A stretch of 24,995 nucleotides of DNA, taken from positions 1-24,995 of the IMG/VR virus record IMGVR_UViG_3300045920_000007; one strand, given 5' to 3'. This document shows, piece by piece, positions 7,142-14,100 of this stretch (positions are counted from its first letter, which is position 1; the number at the start of each line of letters is the position of its first letter). The stretch is from a virus. Under the pieces are notes generated by a model that had not been told where the DNA came from, did no database searches, and saw only the letters and a program-made list of their open reading frames with translations. A program made the position numbers and the translations under genes.

Positions 7142-7986
7142 ACGTCTTGATCTGCGGACGCGGCAAGGGTTCCTGGGAGATGCGAGGCGTCCAGGTCGGA
7201 GACGCGATCGGCGCACGGGTGGTCTCGGTGCCGTCTTATGGCGATCTGAAGTGGGCGGACATCGTGGTACTCATCAAGCGAGCTGGCATGGAGCACGCGA
7301 AGCGTGTGCACAGGTCCGGCAAGCCAATCGTCTGGGATGCGCTCGATTATTGGTCTCAGCCCGCGCACAACCGTTTGACGAGAGAAGAAGCGAGGCATGA
7401 GTTCGCCGGCCAGATCCGTGCGATCTCTCCGCACTTGGTGATCGGCGCGACGAAGGCGCAGGCCGATGACGCGAAGGGCGAATACATTCCCCATCACTCA
7501 TGGTCAGGCCTGTCGCCGGCTCCATGCCGAGACGAGATGCGCGTGGTCGGCTATGAGGGCAACCCGATTTACCTCGGGGCCTGGGCCACTGCGCTCGAAG
7601 ACATCTGCCTGTCTCGCGGCTGGTCGTTCGTGGTCAATCCGCCGTCCCTGAGTGACTGCGACCTGCTCGTGTCGCTCCGCGATGGTGTTTGGGATGGCTG
7701 GATGTGCCGGGAATGGAAGAGCGGGGTGAAGGTCGTGAACGCGATCGCTGCGGGGCGCCCGATTATTGCTCAGCCGAGTGCCGCGATGCGAGACATTCAA
7801 CCTCCAGGGTCGGTCGTGGAGAACGTCGTGGAGTTACGACAGGCCCTTGAGCGATGGGCGGCTCGCGACTGGCGGACCACCTGCGTGGAAGTGTGCCGAC
7901 AAAAGGCCGTGAGATACACGCTTAATGCCGTCGCGCGGCATTACAAGCTCATGCTGTCGCGTGTGGCGGAGTCTGTAGGTGTTTGA
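7138..7986 (+). CDS. Putative GT-B-fold glycosyltransferase (GT4-like)
   Basis: This protein is 282 residues from GTG 7138, again overlapping the previous stop. It begins MNVLICGRGKGSWEMRGVQV, an N-terminal Rossmann strand plus glycine-rich loop as in GT-B enzymes. SGKPIVWDALDYW (about 60-72), a VIGATKAQADD linker segment and WDGWMCREWKSGVKVVNAIA with AGRPIIAQPSAAMRDI follow. The last block resembles the C-terminal donor-binding helix and loop of GT4-type enzymes (K-x-x-N-A-x-A-x-G-x-P). It closes the sugar cassette, and its 3' end overlaps the connector gene's start by 8 nt, so the cassette is read as part of the late head operon. Confidence 0.65.
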   Translation: MNVLICGRGKGSWEMRGVQVGDAIGARVVSVPSYGDLKWADIVVLIKRAGMEHAKRVHRSGKPIVWDALDYWSQPAHNRLTREEARHEFAGQIRAISPHLVIGATKAQADDAKGEYIPHHSWSGLSPAPCRDEMRVVGYEGNPIYLGAWATALEDICLSRGWSFVVNPPSLSDCDLLVSLRDGVWDGWMCREWKSGVKVVNAIAAGRPIIAQPSAAMRDIQPPGSVVENVVELRQALERWAARDWRTTCVEVCRQKAVRYTLNAVARHYKLMLSRVAESVGV

Positions 7987-8620
7987 TCTGATTGATACGG
8001 CGGAATCGCTCGTGACTGGTCCGGTCAGGGAGCCGTTGGACTTGGAAGAAGTTAAAAAGGCCCTCCGGATCACTTCGGAGACTGAGCATACGCTCCTGGT
8101 CACGTGGATGGCAGCCGCGCGACAGTATTTCGAGGTCGAGACCGGGCGCCAAGTCATGCTCGCCACCTGGGAGTACCACTTGGACGAGTTCCCCGTGTAC
8201 CCAGCCATCGAAGTGCCTCGACCACCGCTCGTGAGCGTCGAAAGCATCTCGTATCTCGATGAGGCAGGCGTTACGCAAACGATGGATCCGGCGGATTACA
8301 CGGTGCATACCGCGGCTGGCCCGCTGTGTCCTCGTGGGCGGATCTCAATTCCTCATGCGAGCGTCTGGCCGACTTCTGGGGAGCACCAGAAGGCCGTCAC
8401 GATTCGGTATCAGGCGGGGTACGGGGAGGTGTACGACAGCGTGCCTGAACTCATTAAGGGGACTCTGCTCCTGATTGTGGGCGTCTATTACCAGTTTCGG
8501 GCGAACGTCTACGCGCACCGCGGGGGGGGTCTGGAAACGCTCCCGATGGGCGTGGAGCCAATCGTGCGGGCGTTCCGTGAAACCGCCATTCAGACGCTGG
8601 CCCCGAGGCGGGCATGCTGA
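7979..8620 (+). CDS. Head-tail connector, HK97 gp6-like / phiE125 gp8-like
   Basis: This 213-residue protein starts at GTG 7979, preceded by GGAG at 7968-7971. It has the layout of the gp6-like head-tail connector family (PF05135; TIGR02215-type). An N-terminal helical part has EPLDLEEVKKALRI and LLVTWMAAARQYFEVETG. A beta-rich middle has WEYHLDEFP, PRPPLVSVESISYLDEAG and VTIRYQAGYG. A C-terminal helix set begins VPELIKGTLLLIVGVYY. The protein would form the ring under the portal that joins head and tail. Its last codons overlap the next gene's ATG by 7 nt. Normally this gene comes soon after the capsid gene, whereas here 4.7 kb separate them. Confidence 0.88.
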   Translation: MFDLIDTAESLVTGPVREPLDLEEVKKALRITSETEHTLLVTWMAAARQYFEVETGRQVMLATWEYHLDEFPVYPAIEVPRPPLVSVESISYLDEAGVTQTMDPADYTVHTAAGPLCPRGRISIPHASVWPTSGEHQKAVTIRYQAGYGEVYDSVPELIKGTLLLIVGVYYQFRANVYAHRGGGLETLPMGVEPIVRAFRETAIQTLAPRRAC

Positions 8621-8955
8621 ACGCGGGCGATATGGACCGGGAGATTGTGCTCGAAACAGCCGTCCTGGCGCAGAACCAGGACACCGGCGAAGCGGCGCCG
8701 GATTGGGCCACGGCGACACAGGCCACCGTGTGGGCCCAGTGGCTGCCGGCTGGATCGCGCGAAGCCTGGCAGGCGCAGCAGCGTCTCGGGGCCTATGTGG
8801 ACGGGGTGTTTAGAATCTACGACCTGGAGTCTAGGCCGTCTCCGACCTTAACCCGCGTGCTGTTTCAGGGTCGGACGTTCGACGTGAAACCGTGGGTGGA
8901 GATTGGGCGTGGGGAGGGGCTGGAACTTCCCGTGGTGGCGCGCGCTGATGATTGA
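8614..8955 (+). CDS. Head-tail adaptor / head closure protein (SPP1 gp16-like)
   Basis: This 113-residue protein begins at ATG 8614 within the end of the connector gene. It shows the small beta-barrel pattern of the SPP1 gp16 / Phage_H_T_join family (PF05521). A start like MDREIVLET, a middle with ATVWAQWLPAGSREAWQAQQ, then YVDGVFRIYDLESR and a late VLFQGRTFDVKPWVEIGRGE all follow the usual order. It would seal the connector after DNA packaging. ATG 8632 (MDREIVLET) is an in-frame alternative start that would fit the family better. It overlaps the next gene by 8 nt. Confidence 0.85.
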   Translation: MLNAGDMDREIVLETAVLAQNQDTGEAAPDWATATQATVWAQWLPAGSREAWQAQQRLGAYVDGVFRIYDLESRPSPTLTRVLFQGRTFDVKPWVEIGRGEGLELPVVARADD

Positions 8956-9394
8956 GTTCAAGGTCTCTGGATTCAAGGAACTTGAGCGCAACCTTCGGAA
9001 GCTCCCGCAGGAGATCGCCGGGAAGGTGTTGCGTGAATCGCTCAGAAAGGCCGCGCAGCCAGTCGTGGAGCAGGCCAAGACGGCGGCGCCACGCTCAACG
9101 GACCCAGGATCGCAAGGGCATTTGGCTGACAGCATTGCACTGCGGTCGTTCAAAACCGAGGGTCTGGATGACCTCGAAGTCAATCTGTGGTTGGGGCCAA
9201 GTCCGAAGCACTTTTACGGCATGTTCCATGAGTTCGGCACGCGCAAGATGCCGGCACGGCCGTTTCTCCGACCGGCCTGGGATGCTCAGGGTAACGAGGT
9301 ACTGGATGCGTTTGGGCGACTGCTCGGTGCCGCGATTGAGAAGGCAGCCAGGAAACTGCACAAGGCAGCCAGGAAACTGCACAAGTCGAAATGA
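8948..9394 (+). CDS. HK97 gp10-like tail completion protein
   Basis: This 148-residue protein starts at ATG 8948, overlapping the previous stop. The longer frame from 8903 only shadows that gene. The opening IEFKVSGFKELERNLRKLP, the helix GKVLRESLRKAAQPVVEQAK followed by APRSTDPGSQGHLADSI, and FYGMFHEFGTRKMPARPFLR (residues about 91-110) are the defining order of the HK97 gp10 / phage tail-component family (PF04883). Its role is in completing the head-proximal end of the tail. The C-terminus is extended by an exact duplication of seven codons giving KAARKLH twice (DNA repeat 9341-9361 / 9362-9382). The next gene starts in its stop codon. Confidence 0.9.
   Translation: MIEFKVSGFKELERNLRKLPQEIAGKVLRESLRKAAQPVVEQAKTAAPRSTDPGSQGHLADSIALRSFKTEGLDDLEVNLWLGPSPKHFYGMFHEFGTRKMPARPFLRPAWDAQGNEVLDAFGRLLGAAIEKAARKLHKAARKLHKSK
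9341..9382 (+). repeat. Perfect 21-bp tandem duplication at the gp10 3' end
   Basis: The unit AAGGCAGCCAGGAAACTGCA plus C occupies 9341-9361 and again 9362-9382 with no differences. It is in frame and repeats KAARKLH at the protein C-terminus. The identity of both copies suggests a recent duplication. Confidence 0.95.
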
Positions 9395-9819
9395 ACGTGC
9401 TGTCCGGACTGCGAACGTATCTCTTGGGGGATGCCGCGATCGTGGCTCTCGTGGCGGCCAGGGTGTATCCGGTCACGGCTCCACAGGGGGAGACACGGGC
9501 CAGGCTGGTGTTAACGCCGATCACGGGGTTTCGGCAGCCGATTTTGCACGGACCTGCGTCTGTCGGGCGTCCACGGTATCAGGTGGACGCCTGGGATGTG
9601 ACGTATGAGGGGGCGCAGTCGCTGGGCAATCTCGTTCGCCAGAGACTCGAAGGGCAGAACGCGACATGGACGGATACGAGTAGCCCGCCGGTGTCCATCG
9701 GTGTGCAAATCGAGTTCGTGGATGATCGCGTGCTGTTCGAGACAGACGTGAGCGGAGGGCACTATCGGCACTCGGCCGATTACTACATCTGGCACGGGAC
9801 GAACGGAGGGACGGTCTGA
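9391..9819 (+). CDS. Tail terminator / tail completion protein (DUF3168-like)
   Basis: This 142-residue protein starts at an ATGA overlap. The start LSGLRTYLLGDAAIVALVAARVYP, the strand block RARLVLTPITGFRQPILHGP, the YQVDAWDVTYEGAQSLGNLV segment and the late IEFVDDRVLFETD with YRHSADYYIWHG (partly quoted) match the DUF3168 family (PF11367), related to lambda gpU and HK97 tail-terminator proteins. It caps the growing tail tube and joins it to the head. It lies exactly between the gp10-like gene and the tube gene, as expected. An intergenic space of 200 nt with a terminator-like hairpin follows. Confidence 0.85.
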   Translation: MNVLSGLRTYLLGDAAIVALVAARVYPVTAPQGETRARLVLTPITGFRQPILHGPASVGRPRYQVDAWDVTYEGAQSLGNLVRQRLEGQNATWTDTSSPPVSIGVQIEFVDDRVLFETDVSGGHYRHSADYYIWHGTNGGTV

Positions 9820-9914
9820 CCCGAACGATCTAAATCAGTCTTTGACGCTGCGCTAGGGCGTGCAACCCGAACAGGCCGTACCCCTCCGGCTCGCGCAGTG
9901 ACAAGGGGGACACG

Positions 9915-9970
9915 GAAAAAGGGGCCGTGTTGACGCTGCTACAGAGCAGTGCCAATGCGGCCCCTTTTTC
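9915..9970 (+). terminator. Intrinsic terminator-like hairpin, symmetrical, before the tail tube gene
   Basis: Arms GAAAAAGGGGCCG (9915-9927) and CGGCCCCTTTTTC (9958-9970) pair perfectly over 13 bp. A second stem CTGCT/AGCAG (9936-9940 / 9945-9949) sits in the loop. The GC-rich stem ends in a five-T run on the + strand, and the A run gives the same on the - strand, so it could stop transcription in both directions. It lies 50 nt before the tube gene. I see no clear promoter between it and that gene, so it may be leaky, antiterminated or an RNA-processing site. The rest of 9820-9914 shows nothing recognisable. Confidence 0.8.
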
Positions 9971-10019
9971 TGTTGTTCCAGATGCTTAACCGAGGGCATG
10001 TGACAGGAGACGACGAACG

Positions 10020-10436
10020 ATGTCCGACGCCATTTCAACCCAGGGAACCAAGTTCTACCGTGCGCCGGCGAGCTCGCCGGCTTCGTTCTCGCTGGTGCCG
10101 GAGTGCCGGGTGATTCCTGGTCCGGTCCAGACGTCCGAAGAAATCGAGGTGACGCATCTTGACAGCACGGGTGGACGACGTGAGTACATCCAGTCGTTCA
10201 AGGACGCGGATGATCTCAACGTCGAAAGCAACTACATCACGGGCGATGCCGTCCAGGCGCTGATCCGCGGCGATTACTCGAGCGGCGCGATCAACACCTG
10301 GAAAGTCGAGAACCCTGATGCGACCACGCAGACCTTTGAGGGATTCGTCAAGACGCTAGGGGAGACCTCGGCGGTTGGCGAAGCGAAGCCGTTCAACTTC
10401 ACCGTCAGGATCACAGGAGCCGTCACGTTCTCGTAA
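10020..10436 (+). CDS. Major tail tube protein
   Basis: This 138-residue protein with AGGAGA at 10005-10010 before the ATG has a good ribosome-binding site, as fits a highly expressed gene. The layout is that of lambda gpV-like and TP901-like tube proteins. An N-terminal strand TQGTKFYRAP is followed by FSLVPECRVIPGPVQTSEEI and the typical EVTHLDSTGGRREYIQSFKD segment (residues about 43-62). NVESNYITGDAVQALIRGD and the final FNFTVRITGAVTF come next. Stacked rings of this protein form the tail shaft. The tail chaperone and the tape-measure gene follow it, which is the standard order. Confidence 0.9.
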   Translation: MSDAISTQGTKFYRAPASSPASFSLVPECRVIPGPVQTSEEIEVTHLDSTGGRREYIQSFKDADDLNVESNYITGDAVQALIRGDYSSGAINTWKVENPDATTQTFEGFVKTLGETSAVGEAKPFNFTVRITGAVTFS

Positions 10437-10468
10437 GCAGCGTGGGCGGTGACTAGAGGGGGTGACTC

Positions 10469-10825
10469 GTGAGCAATAAGCGTCATGTTGTCGAATTGTC
10501 CGACAGCACAGGGCAGACGTATACCCTGCGGTTCGGGACCAATGCCATATGTGCGGTGCAGGACGAATTGAATCTCTCGCTGGGGGAGATTCTGAAGCAA
10601 TTCGATCACGACAAGCTCGACATGCGGACCATCCGTACGATGGTGAAGTGTGCCGTGGTGGAACCGAAAGGCGTCACGGCGGAGCAGGTCGGAGACTTCA
10701 TTGACGATGTCGGATTTGAAGCAGTCACGAAGGTGATCGGGACCGTCTTCGGGAGCGGCGAAGCGGGCCCTCCTGGCGGGCCGAGTGGCGGCGATTCCAA
10801 GTCGAATGCGCCTCACTCGGCATAA
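10469..10825 (+). CDS. Tail assembly chaperone, short (G-type) product
   Basis: This 118-residue protein starts at GTG 10469 after AGAGGGGG (about 10454-10461). The N-terminal 90 residues (HVVELSDSTGQTYTLRFGTN, then VQDELNLSLGEIL, and VGFEAVTKVIGTVF) form a small globular domain. A Gly/Pro/Ser-rich tail ends at TAA 10823-10825. The position between tube and tape-measure genes is that of lambda gpG and its relatives, which coat the tape measure during tail assembly. The tail carries a slippery site (10765-10771) and a stem that lead a fraction of ribosomes into the -1 frame to make a longer G-T product of 210 residues, join(10469..10771,10771..11100). The family itself is weakly conserved, so the call rests mainly on place and on the frameshift signal. 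Confidence 0.8.
   Translation: MSNKRHVVELSDSTGQTYTLRFGTNAICAVQDELNLSLGEILKQFDHDKLDMRTIRTMVKCAVVEPKGVTAEQVGDFIDDVGFEAVTKVIGTVFGSGEAGPPGGPSGGDSKSNAPHSA
10765..10821 (+). promoter_or_regulatory. -1 programmed ribosomal frameshift signal
   Basis: The heptamer G GGC CCT (10765-10771) fits X XXY YYZ in the frame of the upstream gene and would re-pair as GGG CCC. Eight nt later GCCGAGTG (10780-10787) pairs perfectly with CACTCGGC (10814-10821), with ATTC/GAAT able to pair in the loop. The -1 frame is open from 10705 to 11100 and codes for a chaperone-T-like domain without its own start. This is the standard arrangement of tail G/GT genes. Confidence 0.82.
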
Positions 10826-11100
10826 CCACCGATCGATTTGATGACCTCTCGATTCAGGATCTGCACATTGAGCGGGAAGCCGCCCGGAAGCGGTGGGAGG
10901 ACTGGTATGCCCTCGGACTGTTCGTGGCGTGGCATGTCGCCGCGATCGGGCGCGCGAAGCGTCTGCCGAGCCTGAGTTCGCTGATCAAACGGCTGCGGCA
11001 GGCTGGCGACGACCAGACGCCAGAGCCGCAGGACTGGCAATCGGTGCGTGACTGGATGATGGCGAGGGAAGCCGTGCAGAGCAAGAAGAAAAAGCGCTGA
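10771..11100 (+). CDS. Tail assembly chaperone, T extension made by -1 frameshift
   Basis: These 109 residues are read in the -1 frame after slippage of the preceding gene at 10769-10771. The -1 frame has no stop between TGA 10702-10704 and TGA 11098-11100. It also has no ATG until the pair near the C-terminus, so the product cannot start on its own in the usual way. The sequence opens SWRAEWRRFQVECASLGITT and contains LSIQDLHIEREAARKRWEDW, YALGLFVAWHVAAI and a basic end with KKKKR. The helical, charged pattern with Leu/Trp spacing is like the T domain of lambda GT and related proteins, which binds the tape measure and recruits tube protein. Together with the G part the fusion is 210 residues. 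The tape-measure gene starts 3 nt after the stop. Confidence 0.82.
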   Translation, partial: SWRAEWRRFQVECASLGITTDRFDDLSIQDLHIEREAARKRWEDWYALGLFVAWHVAAIGRAKRLPSLSSLIKRLRQAGDDQTPEPQDWQSVRDWMMAREAVQSKKKKR

Positions 11101-11103
11101 CAC

Positions 11104-14100
11104 ATGGCTGCGGTCATTGGGTCTCTGCGAGCGGAACTCTCGGCGACTGTTGCCAAGTTCGAAAAGGATCTTGGTAAAGCGGCCGATGCCGTCCGCGATG
11201 CGAGTAAGCGCCTCACGGTTGTTGGCAACGACTGGCGGAAAGTCGGCGCCCAGATGCAAGCGGTCGGCTCTGGTCTGACCAAGACACTCACGGTGCCCTT
11301 GGCAGGCCTCGGCGTGGCTGCCGCTCGCGTGGCGGTCAACTTCGATGAGGCGATGGACGAGATCCGCGCCGGCACCGGGGCCACAGGCGAGGAGCTTGAC
11401 CGGCTCGGACATTCCTTCCGGAATGTCTTCGCGAAGGTGCCCAATGAGATCCAAGACGTCTCCAGGGCCATTGCGGATCTGAGCACGCGCACCGGACTGT
11501 CCGGCCAACCGCTCGAAACACTGGCGACACAAATGCTCAATGTGTCGCGCCTGACGAAAACCTCCATTGGAGACGCGATTGCCGCGACGACGCGAGTCTT
11601 CGGGGATTGGTCGGTCGCGACGAATCAACAGTCACAGTCGCTCGATTATCTCTTCCGTGTCTCTCAAAACACCGGGATCGGCTTTAACCGTCTGAGCGAA
11701 TTGGTCGTGCAGTTCGGGGCGCCGATGCGTGCCCTCGGGTTCAGCTTCGAGCAGACCGCCGCCCTGATGGGCAAGTTTGAGAAGGAGGGCGTCAACCTCG
11801 AGACGGTGATGTCAGGGCTCCGGTTCGCGCTCGGGAAGTTCGCAGCGTCAGGACGTGAACCCGCGCAAGCCTTCGCCCATGTCACGAGAGCCATTCAGCA
11901 GGCGAAAACAGAGAGCGAAGCGACACAGATTGCCTTTGAGAATTTCGGTAGGCGTGCGGCGGTGGATATCAGTCGGGCGGTGATTGAGGGTCGGTTCAAC
12001 ATTGAGGATCTCGTCCGCACGCTGCAAACCTCTAAGGACACTATCAACGATGCGGCGCGCGATACGCTGAGTTTTGGTGAGCGGTGGAGACTCGCGAGTC
12101 ACCAGATCCAGGCCGCCATCGAACCGCTCGGGACTCGGCTCCTCGACGTACTTGAGGGGCTCCAGCCCGCGATTGAAACCGGCGCCAAGGTGCTCGCCTC
12201 GCTGGTCGAGGGCTTCTCGAATCTGCCACGCGGCACGCAAGTGGCCATCATTGGGATTGCGGGTTTCGCGGCGGCGCTCGGGCCCATCGTCTTTATCGGC
12301 GGGCAAGTCGTGTCGAGCGTGTCCGCGATTGTGCTGGCGTTCGGCAAGGCAGGATTTGCCGCGCGGGCGCTAGTGGGCCTCTTGACCGGTGCGAGTGGTC
12401 TGGTCGGTGGACTCAAGGCCACGACTGTAGCGATCGAAGGCGCGTCGCTGGCGTCGAAAGGACTCCTGCTTGGTCTCGGTGGAGTCGTCTCGATCCTGGC
12501 TGGTGGTGCGTTGCTGGTCGGACTGAAGCAATACCTGGATCTCAAAAATAAGCTGGACACGCCGAGCAAATCCGGCCAGTTCCTCCCCGGGCTCACCGAT
12601 GGACTCGGCAACGCCAAAGCGGCCGCTGAGGATCTCAAGAAGGGCCTAGTGGACATCACACAGACGGTGCAACAGATTGGCCCGAAGGTCTCGGTCTCCG
12701 CGAAGACGTTGGGGGAATTCGGGAAGTCTGCGGAGTCCGCCGCGGCGGCATTGGGAGAAGGACTTGGCGAGGCAGCCTACGTCAGCGAAGAGGCCCTGAA
12801 GAAAGCCAAGAAGTCGGCGGAGGAGTTCAAGGAAGCCCTCGCAGACGTGACCTCTCATGGGGGGAGTTTCCACGACATCCTCAAGACGATCAACGCCGAG
12901 ACGGTGGAGGCGATCGCCTTCTACCTCAGGCATGGCGCAGCCGTCAACAAGCTGGCCGTGGTGTATGGCCTGACGGAAGCGCAGATCGAAGCGGTCGCCG
13001 ATCAGTTGCGGTTTCAGGAGTCGGTCATCAAGCAGAGCAGCAAGTCCTTCGTGCAGCTTGGCGTGGATGTCAGCGCTGCGGCTCGGCACGCGGAGCAGTT
13101 CCGTGAGCAATTCCGAGGGCTCACGCGAGACAACATCATCGCGGCTGAGTCTGTGGATTACGTCTCTCAGGTGTTCGACCAGAACAGGCGAGCGGTGGGC
13201 GCGTCCACCAATGTTTTACAGGACGTCGGAGAAGCCGCGCAACGTGCCGGAGAGAAGTTTCACGAACTGCGTCAAGAAGTCGAGGATGCGTCGAACTTCT
13301 CGTTTGCCAAACTCGCCTCGGCGTTCTCTGACGCCCTCGGAGACCTCAATAGAGTCTTCGAGGCGGCCTTTGAGGGCGGCGGCGGCTTACTGGGCGCGAT
13401 CCAATCGATCGGCACGCGCATCACCGCCGATGTGCTGGGACTGATCCCGGTCGTCGGGGGCGCGCTGTCCAAGTTTGCTGGCGCGATTGTCTCCGGACTC
13501 AAGAAGATCGGCGATCTGTTCTCGACGAGTCCAGGCGAAGACGTCGTCAAGAGCGTGAGGACGTGGGGCATCAAGATTTCCGAGGAACTCGGGAACTCCA
13601 TCGCTGAAACCGCCAAGACGATCTTTCGCGGCAACCGGCGTGTCGCCGAAGTGTTCAGGCTGGGAGACATCATCGACGCCGCGGGCGGCATCGATGACAA
13701 GAACGTCAAGCAATTGCTGGCGCGTTTCCGCGACGTGTTCGTATTCGTCTCTGGCGGGATGATGACGTCCGCGCAGGGCGCGAAGGTGCTGGATGACAAC
13801 TTCCAGGCGTTCGCCAATCACTTCCTGGCCAACAGCAAGCTGATCTCAAAGGAACTCGTTGAAATCATTCGGCTGAACGATGAATGGGGGACGAAGTCGA
13901 AGGCGATTCAGGACTTTGTCTCTGGACAGCTGACCACGACTGTTATTCCAGGCTTGCAAGCCTTCACGGGTGCGACGAGGACCGCGTCAGGCGCGATTGC
14001 CGAGAACGAGGGCACGCTCAAGGGGCTGACACAAGAACTGAGGGAGACCGAAAAGCGCCTGATCGATCTCGCGCTCGCGCAGGACAAGGCTGCCGAGAAA

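Noticed and set aside
9842-9959. TTGACG boxes (9842-9847 and 9930-9935) as promoters for the tail tube gene
   Set aside because: No reasonable -10 lies 16-18 nt downstream of either, and the second is part of the terminator-like hairpin.
10813-11628. Open frame of 271 codons on the - strand over the chaperone T part and the start of the tape measure
   Set aside because: The + strand there codes for the frameshifted T domain and the tape-measure N-terminus, both recognisable. The - strand product is Arg-rich shadow sequence.
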